From Paenibacillus harenae DSM 16969 (GTDB lineage Bacteria > Bacillota > Bacilli > Paenibacillales > Paenibacillaceae), in NCBI RefSeq assembly GCF_000422465.1, contig NZ_KE383842.1, forward strand, positions 1,385,845 through 1,449,844: a DNA stretch of 64,000 nucleotides. The letters run 5' to 3'. Shown here piece after piece: positions 29,154 to 39,980 of this stretch (position 1 is the stretch's first letter; each line of letters starts with the position of its first letter). The position numbers and the translations under genes were made by a program. The notes beneath the pieces were generated by a model. The model had not been told where the DNA came from and did no database searches. It worked only from the letters and a program-made list of their open reading frames with translations.

Positions 29154-30530
29154 TTAAAACGGGAACTTCATATTTTTGCCGAGCATGCCTTTGAGCCCCT
29201 TCTTGCCGCCCTTCGGCCCCTTCGGACCCATCATCGACGAGAATTGCTTCATCATCTTCTTCATATCGTCGAATTGCTTAATCAGGCGATTCACTTCAAC
29301 GACCGTCGTTCCGCTGCCTGCCGCAACCCGCTTGCGCCGGCTGTGGTTGAGAAGTTCGGGCTTCTGCTTCTCTTCCTTCGTCATCGAGCGGACGATGGCT
29401 TCGACGCGGCCGATCTGCTTCTCGTCGACCTTCATGTCCTTTAAGCCCTTCATCTTGTTCATGCCGGGCAGCATATCCATAATCTGATCGAGCGGGCCGA
29501 GGTTTCGGACCTGCTCCATCTGCTCCAGGAAATCGTCGAACGTAAACTCCGCCGTACGCATCTTACGTTCCATTTCCTTGGCCTTATCGGCATCGATGTT
29601 CGATTGCGCCTTCTCAATGAGCGAGAGCATATCGCCCATGCCGAGAATCCGCGAAGCCATACGTTCCGGATGGAAGGGCTCCAGCGAATCAATCTTCTCG
29701 CCCATCGCCGCGAACTTAATCGGGCAGCCGGTGACCGCTTTAACGGAAAGCGCGGCGCCGCCGCGCGTATCTCCGTCAAGCTTCGTGAGCACAACGCCCG
29801 TCAGCTCGAGCTGCTCATGGAAGCTCTTTGCAACGTTAACCGCATCCTGACCGGTCATCGCATCGACAACCAGCAGCACCTCGTCCGGCTTCGTCGTCTG
29901 ATGGATTTGCTTCAGCTCTTCCATCAGCTCTTCATCGATATGCAGACGGCCCGCGGTATCGATAATGATGTAATCATTGCCGTTCTCCTTCGCATGCTGG
30001 AGACCGGCGCGCGCGATCTCGACCGGCGACGTCTGGTCGCCCATGGAGAATACCGGCGCATTAATTTGCTCGCCTAGAACCTGCAGCTGCTTAATCGCTG
30101 CGGGACGGTAAATATCACAGGCGATCAGAAGCGGCTTATTGTTGCTCTTCTGAAGCAGCTTCGCCAGCTTGCCTGTCGTCGTCGTCTTGCCGGCACCCTG
30201 CAAGCCGGCCATCATAATGACCGTCGGCGGTTTGTTTGCTTTGACCAGCTTGCTTTGCGTTCCGCCCATAAGCTCGGTGAGCTCTTTATTTACGATATCG
30301 ATGACGACCATGCCAGGCGTAAAGCTCTTGGAAACGTCAAGGCCGATTGCGCGTTCCTTCACCTTCGCGATAAAGTCCTTAACAACCTTGAAGTTAACGT
30401 CTGCTTCCAGTAGCGCCAGCCTAACTTCGCGCATCGCTTCGTTGACATCCTCTTCGGACACCTTGCCCTTGCCCCGCAGCTTGCTGAACACATTTTGAAG
30501 CCGGTTTGATAAGCTCTCAAATGCTGCCAT
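29154..30530 (-). CDS. ffh: Signal recognition particle protein Ffh (SRP54)
   Basis: A 458-residue GTPase that binds signal sequences and SRP RNA. The N domain precedes G1 GLQGAGKTTTTGKLAK (about 107-122), DTAGRLHIDE, and TKLDGDTRGGAALS. The C-terminal M domain is Met-rich (MEQVRNLGPLDQIMDMLPGM, then KKMMKQFSSMMG) as required for signal-sequence binding. It follows ylxM with the ftsY-smc genes farther upstream. Confidence 0.98.
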   Translation of the reverse strand: MAAFESLSNRLQNVFSKLRGKGKVSEEDVNEAMREVRLALLEADVNFKVVKDFIAKVKERAIGLDVSKSFTPGMVVIDIVNKELTELMGGTQSKLVKANKPPTVIMMAGLQGAGKTTTTGKLAKLLQKSNNKPLLIACDIYRPAAIKQLQVLGEQINAPVFSMGDQTSPVEIARAGLQHAKENGNDYIIIDTAGRLHIDEELMEELKQIHQTTKPDEVLLVVDAMTGQDAVNVAKSFHEQLELTGVVLTKLDGDTRGGAALSVKAVTGCPIKFAAMGEKIDSLEPFHPERMASRILGMGDMLSLIEKAQSNIDADKAKEMERKMRTAEFTFDDFLEQMEQVRNLGPLDQIMDMLPGMNKMKGLKDMKVDEKQIGRVEAIVRSMTKEEKQKPELLNHSRRKRVAAGSGTTVVEVNRLIKQFDDMKKMMKQFSSMMGPKGPKGGKKGLKGMLGKNMKFPF

Positions 30531-30561
30531 GCACCGTCACCTCCATTCTTCTTTTATTCCG

Positions 30562-30915
30562 TCATACTAACTGCCCAATAACCTTCATTAACGCCTGCCT
30601 GTCCTGCTCGGCAATGGGAAGCTCATTCAAGCTGTCGACGAGCTGTTCCGTCAGCTTCTGCAGCGATTCGTGCCTTGCAAGCAGGCTTAGCTTGCTCTCG
30701 TAGCCTTCCAGCACTTGCTCCGCGCGCTTAATATGCTCATATACCGCTTGCCGGCTTATGCCGAATTCCGCAGAAATTTCACCAAGCGAGAAATCGTCGT
30801 GAAAATAATATTTAAGAAACGTCCGCTGCTTCTCTGTCAAGAGCGGCTCGTAAAAATCGAACAATAAGTTAATCCGAGTCGTCTTGGATAAGGCGTCCGG
30901 CTCATTCGCTTTCAT
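30562..30915 (-). CDS. ylxM: YlxM-family helix-turn-helix protein, SRP-associated
   Basis: A 117-residue sigma70 region 4-like helix-turn-helix protein: [20 protein letters not shown], then the [23 protein letters not shown]. YlxM homologues are encoded beside ffh across Firmicutes and help the SRP; that role is taken from the family. The ATG at 30913-30915 follows GGAGGG; the frame extending to 30993 has no start signal. Confidence 0.93.
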   Translation of the reverse strand: MKANEPDALSKTTRINLLFDFYEPLLTEKQRTFLKYYFHDDFSLGEISAEFGISRQAVYEHIKRAEQVLEGYESKLSLLARHESLQKLTEQLVDSLNELPIAEQDRQALMKVIGQLV

Positions 30916-31080
30916 CACGCAAGCCCTCCTGCTCGATATCCATTTGTAACCGTCAAGTAAAACACCTTTACAGCTGACAACGTCTCTTATCATACAGGAG
31001 AAAGCCGCCTACTGTCAAGCATTTGTCCTTGTCACCTTTTCCTGATGCTCAAATCGTCCCGGCGAAGACAAAATAACCGA

Positions 31081-32088
31081 TTATTCGGCTGAATTTCCAG
31101 CTTCCTCGGCTTCCTCGCGCTGGATCAATCCGGCGAACAAAGCGTGGATGAACTGCTCGGAATCGAATTGCTGCAAATCGCCCATCTTCTCGCCGAGGCC
31201 TACAAGCTTCACAGGCAAGCTGAGCTCGTTCCGGATTGCAATAACGATTCCGCCCTTTGCCGTGCCGTCGAGCTTCGTCAGCACCAAACCGGTAACGCCG
31301 CTTTTCTCGCCGAACAGCTTTGCCTGGCTGAGCGCGTTTTGCCCCGTCGTTGCGTCAAGCACCAGCAATACTTCATGCGGCGCATCCGGAAGCTCGCGCT
31401 GAATGACGCGGAATATTTTATTGAGCTCTTCCATCAAATTCGTTTTGTTCTGCAATCGGCCTGCCGTATCGCACAGCAGCACATCTACGCCCCGCTGCTT
31501 GGCCGCCTGAACCGCGTCGAACATAACGGCAGCCGGATCGGAGCCCGACTGCTGCTTAATGACATCGACGCCAACCCGTTGTCCCCAAACCTCGAGCTGC
31601 TCGATCGCTCCTGCGCGGAACGTATCGCCTGCCGCAAGCAGCACGCTTTTTCCTTCGCTCTTGAATTTATGGGCAAGCTTGCCGATCGTCGTTGTCTTGC
31701 CGACGCCGTTGACGCCGACGAACAGGATAACGGTAATACCGCTGGAAGCCATCCGAAGCCCCGCCTCGTCATCGCCTTTCATAAGCTGAATCAGCTTCTC
31801 GGAGAGAACCGGCTGCAGATCGGCGGCATCCTCGATTTTGCGTTTCTTCACCTCGGCTCGAAGGTCATCGATCAGCTGCATGACGGTCGTAACTCCGACG
31901 TCTGCGCCGATCAGAATTTCCTCAAGCTCCTCATAAAATTGCTCGTCGATTTTTTTGCGGCGCGTAATCAGCTCTTCGACCTTCTCAACGAACGCCGTGC
32001 GCGTCTTCGCCAAACCGTCCTTGAAAACATTCGTTACCGCTTCTGTTTTTGTCGCGATGCTTTCCTTCAGCCTCTTAAAAAAACTCAT
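31081..32088 (-). CDS. ftsY: Signal recognition particle receptor FtsY
   Basis: A 335-residue GTPase docking protein for SRP. The N domain is short, without the long acidic A domain of enterobacteria. G1 is GVNGVGKTTTIGKLAHK (about 127-143), DTAGRLQNKTNLMEE and TKLDGTAKGGIVIA follow. The ATG has a GGAGGAG site. It is 42 bases after smc and starts the SRP-related part of the block. Confidence 0.97.
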   Translation of the reverse strand: MSFFKRLKESIATKTEAVTNVFKDGLAKTRTAFVEKVEELITRRKKIDEQFYEELEEILIGADVGVTTVMQLIDDLRAEVKKRKIEDAADLQPVLSEKLIQLMKGDDEAGLRMASSGITVILFVGVNGVGKTTTIGKLAHKFKSEGKSVLLAAGDTFRAGAIEQLEVWGQRVGVDVIKQQSGSDPAAVMFDAVQAAKQRGVDVLLCDTAGRLQNKTNLMEELNKIFRVIQRELPDAPHEVLLVLDATTGQNALSQAKLFGEKSGVTGLVLTKLDGTAKGGIVIAIRNELSLPVKLVGLGEKMGDLQQFDSEQFIHALFAGLIQREEAEEAGNSAE

Positions 32089-32130
32089 TCTTCCAGCTCC
32101 TCCAGCCGTTCGTTTCCGGCTCGTCTATAT

Positions 32131-35100
32131 TTATGCGGACACGGACTCGTCTTCCTCCAACCGTACGGACACGAGCTTCGATACGCCGCCTTCCTCCATC
32201 GTTACGCCGTAAAGCACGTCGGCTTCCTCCATCGTGCCTTTGCGGTGCGTCACGACGATAAATTGCGTAAGCCCGGAGAATTCGCGCAAATATTGGGCAA
32301 AGCGCGAGACGTTCGCTTCATCAAGCGCAGCCTCAACCTCATCGAGCACGCAGAATGGGACGGGCTTCACCTGCAGGATGGCGAACAGAAGCGCAATAGC
32401 GGTCAACGCCCGCTCGCCGCCCGACAGCAGCTGCAGATTCTGCAGCTTCTTGCCCGGAGGCTGCGCAACGATATCTATGCCGGTCTCGAGCACGTTATCG
32501 GGCTCGGCGAGGACAAGATCGGCCCGCCCTCCGCCGAACAGCTTGGCGAATACGACGACGAAGTGACCTCTTATCGCTTCGAACGTTAATTTAAACCGCT
32601 TGGACATCTCCTCGTCCATTTCCCGGATGACCTGGTACAGCGTCGTCTTCGCTTCGATTAGATCATCCTTCTGCGCGGACAAAAATTCAAAGCGTTCCTT
32701 CACGCGTTCATATTCCTCAATCGCGCCCAGGTTCACATCGCCAAGCGCCGTTATTTGACGCTTCAGATCTCGAACAGCATTCTGCGTGCCTGTTACGTCT
32801 TCCGGTACCGGGTACTTCTCCTTCGCCAGCTCGTAGCTAAGCTCATATTCCTCGCTTAGCTTGCGAAGCAGGTTATCCAGCTCCACATCAAGCCGGTTCG
32901 CCGCGATTTCCGTCTGCCGAAGCTGTTCTTCGACCTGTCTCAGCTCAGCCCGCTGCTCCTTCGTCTCGCTCTCCCCTTGATCGAGCTCGGCAATCCGCTG
33001 CGCCCTGGCCGCTCTCTTCAGATCGGTCTGTTCCGCGCAGTCCTGCTTCTTCAGGCGAAGATGGTTCAACTGCTCGATCTGCTGCACAGCTTCCTCGGAA
33101 TGACGCGCCAGCTCTTCTTCCTGCTGGGCGGATAAGGAACGAAGGTTAGCCAGCTCTTGCTTTCCCCGCTGAATATCAGCGCGGACACGAGCCGCCTGGT
33201 CTTCAATGGAGAGCTTCTCCTGATCGGTTTTGGCTGCCAATATTTTAATATCGGTAAGCTGACCCTGTAATTCTTCCTTCGCCGACTCGCTTGCTTTGCG
33301 GCGCTCTTCGGCCATTCGAATCGCCTCCTGAAGACGCGCTTCGTCTTGAACCAGCTGCTCCAATCGCAGCTCCGCGGCAGCCGCGGCAGCCTGCAAATCC
33401 TTCTGCTCGTTCAAATGCACGCTCCGGTCCGTCGTATGAAGCTGCTTCTGCTCTTCCAGATGCTTCGCTTCATTGTGAAGCTGCTGCAGCTCCGCTTTCA
33501 GCTGCTGCTCTTCGATTCGGCTTTGCTCGCCCTGCGCCCTCAGCTCTTCGATATTATGGCTGCGTATCGAATGTTCCTTTCGCAGATCGCTGAGCTTATC
33601 ACGCAGCTGCCCGACCATTTTCTCCGCGCTTGCGATTTCCTGATCGAGCGCGTCAATCTGACGCTGACGGCCAAGCAGGCTTGCGCCTTTCTTCTGCAAG
33701 CTGCCGCCCGTCATCGAACCGCCTGCGTTGACGACATCCCCTTCGAGCGTAACGACCCGGTAGCGATATTGACATTTCGATGCAATACGATTCGCTTGTT
33801 CAAGCGTTTCGGCTAGCAGAACATTTCCAAGAAGATTGTTTACGATCGCCGAATAACGGCTCTCCGAGCTGACTAAATCAGCAGCTACACCGACGAAGCC
33901 CTCTACGGATTCAGCCATCCGTTTATCTTGCTCCGGCACCTGCCGGCCGCGAATGACATCCAGCGGCAGGAACGTAGCACGGCCCAACTGACGCTGTTTC
34001 AGGAATCCGATCGCCGCGCGCGCGGACTTCTCGTCTTCCATGACGATATGCTGCAGCGCGCCTCCCAGCGCGGTCTCAACCGCGGTCTCGATCCGCTCCG
34101 GCACCCGCATCAGCTCGGCGACGGCGCCGTGTACGCCGCTTATCCCGCCGTTGCCGCGCCGAGACGCTTTCAGCACTTCCTTAACGCCCTGCATGAAGCC
34201 GTCCAGCGCATCCTGCATTTCCTTCATCGTATCCCGGCGGGAGACATGACTGTCGAGCTTCTGTTCCCACTTGCGGATCGCCAAGGTTACCTCATCGAGA
34301 CTCTGAGCTACCGCTTTTGCCTGCTCCGATTCGGCAAGCGTACGGCTCCTCGCCTGTTCAAGCCGGGCTAACGCCGCCTCCAGACTCTCGGTGAGATCCG
34401 TTCGCCTCTCTTCCAGACGGGTTTGCTGCTCCATCCATTTCGACTCGTCCTCGCTTATCCGCTCCATCCGCCTCAGCAGCGTTTCTTGCTGCTGGGCTGC
34501 ATAACGAATCTCGTTGCGATGCTGCGCCATTGCGCTGAGCACGTCCAGAAGCTCGCTCTTAAGCGTCTCTTCCGCATCGGCAACTGCGCCGCCGGCAACG
34601 CCCAATAGCTTCGATTCTTCATCCGCGATCTTCGCTCTCATATCGGCGAGCTGCAGCTCAAGCGATGCCGCCTTGCTGCGGAATTCCGCTTCCTCCTGCG
34701 TCAGCGTCACGATGCGGGCATCCTGCAGGGCGATAGACTCCTCGAGCTGGCGTTTGTTTTGCTCCAGATTGCGCTTGCGCTCTTTGAGCACCTCACCGTA
34801 GCCCTCGCATTTCTCGAAGTCCTCGCTAATTTGCAGCATCGACTCATGGAGCCGATCCAGCTCAAGCTCCAGCTCGCGGAGCTGCTGGCGGTCCTTCTCC
34901 AAATGGGCGTCATGCTTGCTGACAACGGTCGAAAGCTGGAGCTGCTCCTGCTGCAGCCGCTCCAGCTTGCCGCTTGCCTCCGTCCAAGAGGTGTGTATCT
35001 GTTCAATGTTATGTACGTACATCGAGATCTCTTTGGTCGTCAGCTGTTCTTTGAGCGCCTTGAAGTGAACCGCTTTCTCCGATTGCTTCCGAAGCGGTCC

Positions 35101-35706
35101 CACCTGATCGTCAAGCTCCGTCACGAGATCGTGGATGCGCAGCAAATTCTGCTCCGTTTCGTCCAGCTTCTTCTGCGCTTCGCGCTTGCGCGATTTATAT
35201 TTCACAATGCCTGACGCTTCCTCAAAAATACCGCGCCGGTCCTCCGAGCGCGTACTCAAAATCTCTTCGATTCGGCCTTGTCCGATAATGGAGTAGGCTT
35301 CCTTCCCGATGCCCGTATCCATGAACAATTCCGTAATATCCTTCAGCCTGCACGGCTGCTTATTGATTAAATATTCGCTGTCGCCGCTTCGATGCACGCG
35401 GCGGGTAACGGTAACCTCGTTATATTCAAGCGGAAGCGCGCCGTCGCCGTTGTCGAGCGTCAGCGAAACCTCGCTGTAGTTCACCGCTTTACGGGCGTCG
35501 CTGCCGGCAAAAATGATATCTTCCATCTTGCCGCCCCGCAGGCTCTTGGCGCTCTGCTCGCCAAGCACCCACCTGATCCCGTCCGAAATGTTGCTCTTAC
35601 CGCTGCCGTTAGGTCCAACCACGGCTGTAATCCCGGTTACAAACTCCATTTCCGTCTTGTCGGCGAATGATTTAAAGCCTGATAATTCAATACGTTTCAG
35701 AAACAT
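32131..35706 (-). CDS. smc: Chromosome segregation ATPase SMC
   Basis: A 1191-residue protein. The N-terminal ATPase half has Walker A VVGPNGSGKSNISDGI; two long coiled coils surround a hinge (about 515-670, GGISGVHGAVAELMRVPERI to GDVVNAGGSMTGG). The C-terminal half has the signature LLSGGERALTAIALLFAI and Walker B CVLDEVEAALDEANV. With ScpAB it forms the bacterial condensin that aligns chromosome arms. The ATG follows GAGGTG. It is placed between rnc and ftsY as in B. subtilis. Confidence 0.98.
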   Translation of the reverse strand: MFLKRIELSGFKSFADKTEMEFVTGITAVVGPNGSGKSNISDGIRWVLGEQSAKSLRGGKMEDIIFAGSDARKAVNYSEVSLTLDNGDGALPLEYNEVTVTRRVHRSGDSEYLINKQPCRLKDITELFMDTGIGKEAYSIIGQGRIEEILSTRSEDRRGIFEEASGIVKYKSRKREAQKKLDETEQNLLRIHDLVTELDDQVGPLRKQSEKAVHFKALKEQLTTKEISMYVHNIEQIHTSWTEASGKLERLQQEQLQLSTVVSKHDAHLEKDRQQLRELELELDRLHESMLQISEDFEKCEGYGEVLKERKRNLEQNKRQLEESIALQDARIVTLTQEEAEFRSKAASLELQLADMRAKIADEESKLLGVAGGAVADAEETLKSELLDVLSAMAQHRNEIRYAAQQQETLLRRMERISEDESKWMEQQTRLEERRTDLTESLEAALARLEQARSRTLAESEQAKAVAQSLDEVTLAIRKWEQKLDSHVSRRDTMKEMQDALDGFMQGVKEVLKASRRGNGGISGVHGAVAELMRVPERIETAVETALGGALQHIVMEDEKSARAAIGFLKQRQLGRATFLPLDVIRGRQVPEQDKRMAESVEGFVGVAADLVSSESRYSAIVNNLLGNVLLAETLEQANRIASKCQYRYRVVTLEGDVVNAGGSMTGGSLQKKGASLLGRQRQIDALDQEIASAEKMVGQLRDKLSDLRKEHSIRSHNIEELRAQGEQSRIEEQQLKAELQQLHNEAKHLEEQKQLHTTDRSVHLNEQKDLQAAAAAAELRLEQLVQDEARLQEAIRMAEERRKASESAKEELQGQLTDIKILAAKTDQEKLSIEDQAARVRADIQRGKQELANLRSLSAQQEEELARHSEEAVQQIEQLNHLRLKKQDCAEQTDLKRAARAQRIAELDQGESETKEQRAELRQVEEQLRQTEIAANRLDVELDNLLRKLSEEYELSYELAKEKYPVPEDVTGTQNAVRDLKRQITALGDVNLGAIEEYERVKERFEFLSAQKDDLIEAKTTLYQVIREMDEEMSKRFKLTFEAIRGHFVVVFAKLFGGGRADLVLAEPDNVLETGIDIVAQPPGKKLQNLQLLSGGERALTAIALLFAILQVKPVPFCVLDEVEAALDEANVSRFAQYLREFSGLTQFIVVTHRKGTMEEADVLYGVTMEEGGVSKLVSVRLEEDESVSA

Positions 35707-35783
35707 GTCTTGGTTTTCACCTCACCCCTCATTGTACCACAACTCATAGGCCTTGATAACCATTCCGCCGGCGGCAATCCGCA

Positions 35784-35834
35784 AAAATAAAGAGAGCATC
35801 CCGCAGACCGTCAGGCCTCTCAGGATACTCTCTC
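35784..35834 (-). terminator. Terminator-like hairpin between rnc and smc
   Basis: Arms AGAGAGCATCC (35791-35801) and GGATACTCTCT (35822-35834) pair with one mismatch. The minus-strand RNA continues CTCTTTATTTTTGC. It may end part of the rnc transcripts before smc. Confidence 0.75.
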
Positions 35835-35842
35835 TCCAGCGT

Positions 35843-36547
35843 TTATACTTGCTCCTGCGATAGCGTCCGCCACGCCTCAGCGGCAGCCCGCTGCTCGGCT
35901 TCCTTCTTCGTCCTGCCGCTGCCGACGCCGAAGCGTTCGTCGCCAAGGTAGACCTCGACGACGAACTCCCGGTCATGCGCCGGCCCTCTCTCCTCGAGAA
36001 TGCGGTATTCGACCGGACCAAGCCCATGATGCTGCGACCGTTCCTGCAGCTTCGATTTCGAATCCTTCATGAGAAGGCCAAAATCATTCGAGTTCACGAA
36101 CGGGAACATATGCTCCTTCAAAAACTGCCTGGTCCGTTCAATGCCGGCATCCAGAAAGATCGCGCCGACAAACGATTCGAACAAATCGGCCAGCAGCGCT
36201 TGTCTCTGCCTGCCACCCAGCTGCTCCTCGCCCCGTCCTAGCAGGACATGTGCGCCCAGATCCAGCCTTTCGGCAAATTGGGCAAGCGACGGCTCGCAAA
36301 CAATGGAAGCGCGCATTCGCGTCAACTCGCCTTCCGGCCGCTGCGGATACGCTCCGAACAAATATTCCGAAACGAGAAGCTGAAGCACCGCATCGCCTAG
36401 AAACTCCAGCCGTTCGTTGTCCTGCGCGGACCCCCTCTTATGCTCATTGACATATGAGGTATGGGTGAAGGCCTGCTTCAGCAGCTTCGTCCGCTTAAAG
36501 TTAAGCTGCAGCCGCTGCTGCAGCTCCATGAAGGAATCAGGCTTCAT
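35843..36547 (-). CDS. rnc: Ribonuclease III
   Basis: A 234-residue double-strand RNA endonuclease. The catalytic signature is [21 protein letters not shown] (two stretches) and the second metal cluster is [14 protein letters not shown]. The last about 70 residues are the dsRBD with [19 protein letters not shown] and [14 protein letters not shown]. The ATG overlaps the fabF stop by 11 bases; neither it nor the ATG six codons downstream has a strong ribosome site, so coupling to fabF is likely. Confidence 0.96.
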   Translation of the reverse strand: MKPDSFMELQQRLQLNFKRTKLLKQAFTHTSYVNEHKRGSAQDNERLEFLGDAVLQLLVSEYLFGAYPQRPEGELTRMRASIVCEPSLAQFAERLDLGAHVLLGRGEEQLGGRQRQALLADLFESFVGAIFLDAGIERTRQFLKEHMFPFVNSNDFGLLMKDSKSKLQERSQHHGLGPVEYRILEERGPAHDREFVVEVYLGDERFGVGSGRTKKEAEQRAAAEAWRTLSQEQV

Positions 36548-37778
36548 ATACTTTCATCACGATCGTCGCATTATGCCCGCCAAACCCGAATGAATTGGAC
36601 AAAGCCGTCTGTACGTTGGCTTCGCGAGGTTTGTTGGGAACATAATCAAGATCGCATTCCGGATCCGGATTATCCAAGTTAATCGTCGGAACGATTACGC
36701 CTCTCTTAAGCGTCAGGCCGAGAATGACGGCCTCTACGCCGCCGGCGGCGCCGAGAAGGTGACCTGTCATCGACTTCGTCGAGCTGACAGCCACTTTGTA
36801 GGCATGCTCGCCGAACGCTTTCTTGATCGCTGTGGTCTCCGAGCGGTCTCCGACCGGCGTCGAAGTGCCGTGAGCGTTAATGTAGTCGATATCGGACGGC
36901 TCAAGGCCTGCATCCTTGATCGCCTTCGCCATGCAGCGGGCAGCGCCGTCCGGATCCGGCTCCGTCATATGGTGGGCGTCGCCGCTCATGCCGTAGCCGA
37001 TCACCTCGGCGTAGATCTTCGCGCCGCGCGCCTGCGCATGCTCAAGCGATTCAAGCACGAGAATGCCCGAACCTTCGCCCATGACGAAGCCGTCGCGGTC
37101 CATATCGAAAGGGCGGCTGGCCTTCTCCGGCTCGTCGTTGCGGACGGACATGGCGCGCATCGAGCAGAAGCCGGCCATACCTGTCGGCCGGATCGTCGCT
37201 TCCGCTCCGCCGGCAATCATGACGTCGGCATCGCCGCGTTGAATCATTTTGAACGAATCGCCAATGGAATGGGTACCCGTCGCGCAAGCGGTAACCGCCG
37301 TGCTGTTCGGGCCTTTCGCCCCAGTCAGCATCGAGATCTGACCGGATGCCATATTCGCAATCATCATCGGAATGAAGAACGGGCTGACGCGCTTCGGGCC
37401 TTTCTCCAGCAAAATATTATGCTGATCCTCCCACGTGCCAAGTCCTCCGATGCCGGAGCCGACCATTACGCCTACGCGTTCAGCGTCGGCATTTTCTCCG
37501 ATTTTCAAATCGGCATCCTTCACCGCAAGCAGGCTGGCTACCGATGCAAATTGTACGAAGCGATCCATTCTGCGGGCTTCTTTCTTATCCAAGCCGTAAT
37601 CTTCCGGATTAAAGTTTTTGATTTCTGCGGCGATGTGTGTCGGATATTCAGATACATCGAACGCCTCAATATGGGATACGCCGGATTTGCCATCCAACAG
37701 ATTGCTCCAAAACTGCTCCAGATCTGAGCCAAGCGAGGTAATAACCCCCATGCCGGTCACAACAACTCTTTGTTTCAT
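36537..37778 (-). CDS. fabF: 3-oxoacyl-[ACP] synthase II
   Basis: A 413-residue condensing enzyme for fatty-acid elongation. The active Cys is in [16 protein letters not shown], and the two His in [14 protein letters not shown] and [15 protein letters not shown]. The ATG at 37776-37778 follows GAGGTG; the longer frame to 37856 covers the acpP-fabF gap. It is the last fab gene of the FapR-led cluster, coupled to rnc. Confidence 0.97.
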   Translation of the reverse strand: MKQRVVVTGMGVITSLGSDLEQFWSNLLDGKSGVSHIEAFDVSEYPTHIAAEIKNFNPEDYGLDKKEARRMDRFVQFASVASLLAVKDADLKIGENADAERVGVMVGSGIGGLGTWEDQHNILLEKGPKRVSPFFIPMMIANMASGQISMLTGAKGPNSTAVTACATGTHSIGDSFKMIQRGDADVMIAGGAEATIRPTGMAGFCSMRAMSVRNDEPEKASRPFDMDRDGFVMGEGSGILVLESLEHAQARGAKIYAEVIGYGMSGDAHHMTEPDPDGAARCMAKAIKDAGLEPSDIDYINAHGTSTPVGDRSETTAIKKAFGEHAYKVAVSSTKSMTGHLLGAAGGVEAVILGLTLKRGVIVPTINLDNPDPECDLDYVPNKPREANVQTALSNSFGFGGHNATIVMKVYEA

Positions 37779-37915
37779 TCGATTCACCTCAACGGACTGC
37801 AATATAGAAACCGTACTTCCTTTTATATTAAAGCTTACATGCTTTGCATAATCCAATTAATGAAAACGTTCTGGATGGAGAGAAGTCCCGTTGATTAGAA
37901 CGGGACTTGTCCTTC

Positions 37916-38149
37916 TTACGTATGAGATTGTATGTATTTAACTACTTCTCCCACAGTGGTGATTGTCTCTGCATCTTCATCAGAAATTTCCATATCAAAC
38001 TCGTCTTCCAGCTCCATGACCAATTCAACGACATCAAGAGAGTCAGCGCCGAGGTCATCTTTAAATGAAGCTTCAAGTGTTACTTCCGCTTCGTCCACGC
38101 CAAGTCGGTCGATGACGATACGTTTTACGCGATCTACTACGTCGGACAT
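37916..38149 (-). CDS. acpP: Acyl carrier protein
   Basis: A 77-residue acidic helical protein. The Ser that takes the phosphopantetheine arm is in [18 protein letters not shown]. The ATG at 38147-38149 has an ideal GGAGGAGGTG site; upstream in-frame residues are not part of the protein. It lies between fabG and fabF. Confidence 0.98.
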   Translation of the reverse strand: MSDVVDRVKRIVIDRLGVDEAEVTLEASFKDDLGADSLDVVELVMELEDEFDMEISDEDAETITTVGEVVKYIQSHT

Positions 38150-38241
38150 CCGGTTCACCTCCTCCATGGTATTATACGAGAATTGAAGATAAAATGCCAT
38201 ACGCAACCGTTTTAATTCCAAAGCGCGGAATAATTGGGCAA

Positions 38242-38991
38242 TTACATATACATGCCGCCGTCCACGTGGATCGTCTGCCCGGTCATGTAGGCCGAAGCAC
38301 CCGATGCAAGGAATCGGACGGCGTTCGCGATATCGCCCGGATCGCCGAGACGGGCAAGCGGGATTTGGCCGGACAAGCTCTGACGCATCTCCTCCGGAAG
38401 CTTGTCCGTCATGTCGGTCTGAATGAATCCGGGAGCCACGCAGTTAACGGTAATGCCTCTGGAGGCAAGCTCGCGCGCACTGGCTTTCGTTAAGCCGATA
38501 ACACCAGCCTTCGCGGCGACATAGTTTGCTTGTCCCGGATTTCCGAGCACGCCGACAACCGATGAAATGTTGATGATCCGGCCGGAGCGCTGTTTCATCA
38601 TCGTACGAGTGACCGCTTTAATGCCGTTGAACACGCCTTTGAGGTTTGTCTCAATGACCTGGTCAAACTCGTCCTCTTTCATACGCATAATTAAATTATC
38701 TCTTGTAATGCCCGCGTTATTCACCAAAATATCAAGCGCGCCGAATTGGTCGACGACTTCCTTCACCATCGCGTCAAATTCATCCGCTTTCCCGACATTC
38801 GCTTTCAGTACAAGCGCGCGCTTTCCGAGCGCTTCAACGGCTTGCGCCGTTTCGGCCGCAGCCGCTTCGCTGCCGGAATAATTGATGGCAACATCCGCTC
38901 CCGCTTCCGCCAGAGCAATCGCAATCGCTCTGCCGATTCCGCGCGACGCGCCGGTTACTAGCGCTTTCTTTCCTTCCAGACTGGCAAACAT
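38242..38991 (-). CDS. fabG: 3-oxoacyl-[ACP] reductase
   Basis: A 249-residue short-chain dehydrogenase that uses NADPH to reduce the beta-keto group. The cofactor motif is [26 protein letters not shown] follows; the catalytic Ser-Tyr-Lys lie in [23 protein letters not shown]. The ATG is behind a GGAGGG site, 20 bases after fabD. Confidence 0.97.
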   Translation of the reverse strand: MFASLEGKKALVTGASRGIGRAIAIALAEAGADVAINYSGSEAAAAETAQAVEALGKRALVLKANVGKADEFDAMVKEVVDQFGALDILVNNAGITRDNLIMRMKEDEFDQVIETNLKGVFNGIKAVTRTMMKQRSGRIINISSVVGVLGNPGQANYVAAKAGVIGLTKASARELASRGITVNCVAPGFIQTDMTDKLPEEMRQSLSGQIPLARLGDPGDIANAVRFLASGASAYMTGQTIHVDGGMYM

Positions 38992-39011
38992 CGTAATCCC
39001 TCCAGTTAGCG

Positions 39012-39944
39012 TTAATTCATCTGCAGCGCTTCCAGCGCGGAGATGCTGTTTATTGAAATGACGCGAATATTTTTGTCAATCTTCTTGATCAAGCCGGCAA
39101 GCACCGTTCCAGAACCGATCTCCACAAACGTATCCACGCCCTGCTCGATCAAATAACGAACGCTGTCTTCCCATAATACCGGCGAAAATACTTGTTCCAC
39201 CAGCAAGCCTCGAATCTCGTCCGCCGCTGTCGCGACCCTAGCCGTTACGTTCGCAACGACGGGAATAGATGCATCCTTCAGTTGAAGGCCGGAAAGCGCG
39301 GCCCGCAGATTGTCAGCAGCGGGCTTCATCAGCGAGGAATGGAACGGCCCGCTGACCTCGAGCGGAATTACCCGCTTTGCACCCGCTTCATCCTTGCCGC
39401 GCTCTACAACAGCTTGCACGCCTGCGGCCGTGCCCGATACGACGATTTGCCCCGGACAATTGACATTCGCGAGCTCGACGGCAGAGCCGCCTTCCGATAT
39501 CGCTAAGCACAGCGCCGCCAGCGCTTCGCGCTCAGCGCCCAGAACCGCAGCCATCGCTCCTTGCCCGCTCGGAACCGCTTGTTCCATAAACTGTCCGCGC
39601 GCGCGAACCGTACGAACGGCATCCTCGAACGAAATGACGCCTGCCGCTACGAGAGCGCTGTATTCGCCTAGGCTGTGGCCCGCTACGAAATCCGGCTTCA
39701 GTCCTCGTCCTTCAAGCGCCTCTAGCAGCGCTATGCTGACGGTCAGAAGCGCAGGCTGCGTATTGGCCGTTTGTTTAAGAGCTTCGTCAGGCCCTTCAAA
39801 TATAATGCTGCTGAGTGAAAATCCGAGCGCCTCGTCCGCCTTATCGAAGATCAGGCGCGAGCGGTCGAATGTTTCGTACGCATCCTTGCCCATGCCGACG
39901 GCCTGGGCTCCTTGCCCCGGAAAAACAAAAGCTGTCTTACTCAC
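39012..39944 (-). CDS. fabD: Malonyl-CoA:ACP transacylase
   Basis: A 310-residue enzyme that loads malonyl groups on ACP. The active Ser is in [14 protein letters not shown], and [17 protein letters not shown] is the family opening; GPFHSSLM carries the His. The start is GTG behind GGAGGGGGA. It is 36 bases after fabH. Confidence 0.97.
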   Translation of the reverse strand: MSKTAFVFPGQGAQAVGMGKDAYETFDRSRLIFDKADEALGFSLSSIIFEGPDEALKQTANTQPALLTVSIALLEALEGRGLKPDFVAGHSLGEYSALVAAGVISFEDAVRTVRARGQFMEQAVPSGQGAMAAVLGAEREALAALCLAISEGGSAVELANVNCPGQIVVSGTAAGVQAVVERGKDEAGAKRVIPLEVSGPFHSSLMKPAADNLRAALSGLQLKDASIPVVANVTARVATAADEIRGLLVEQVFSPVLWEDSVRYLIEQGVDTFVEIGSGTVLAGLIKKIDKNIRVISINSISALEALQMN

Positions 39945-39980
39945 CGAGCTTCCCCCTCCATAAAAGCAAACGTAATGATT

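Noticed and set aside
31144..32589. 481-codon plus-strand frame opposite ftsY and smc
   Set aside because: Antisense of two certain genes; Leu/Arg/His-rich and without a ribosome site.
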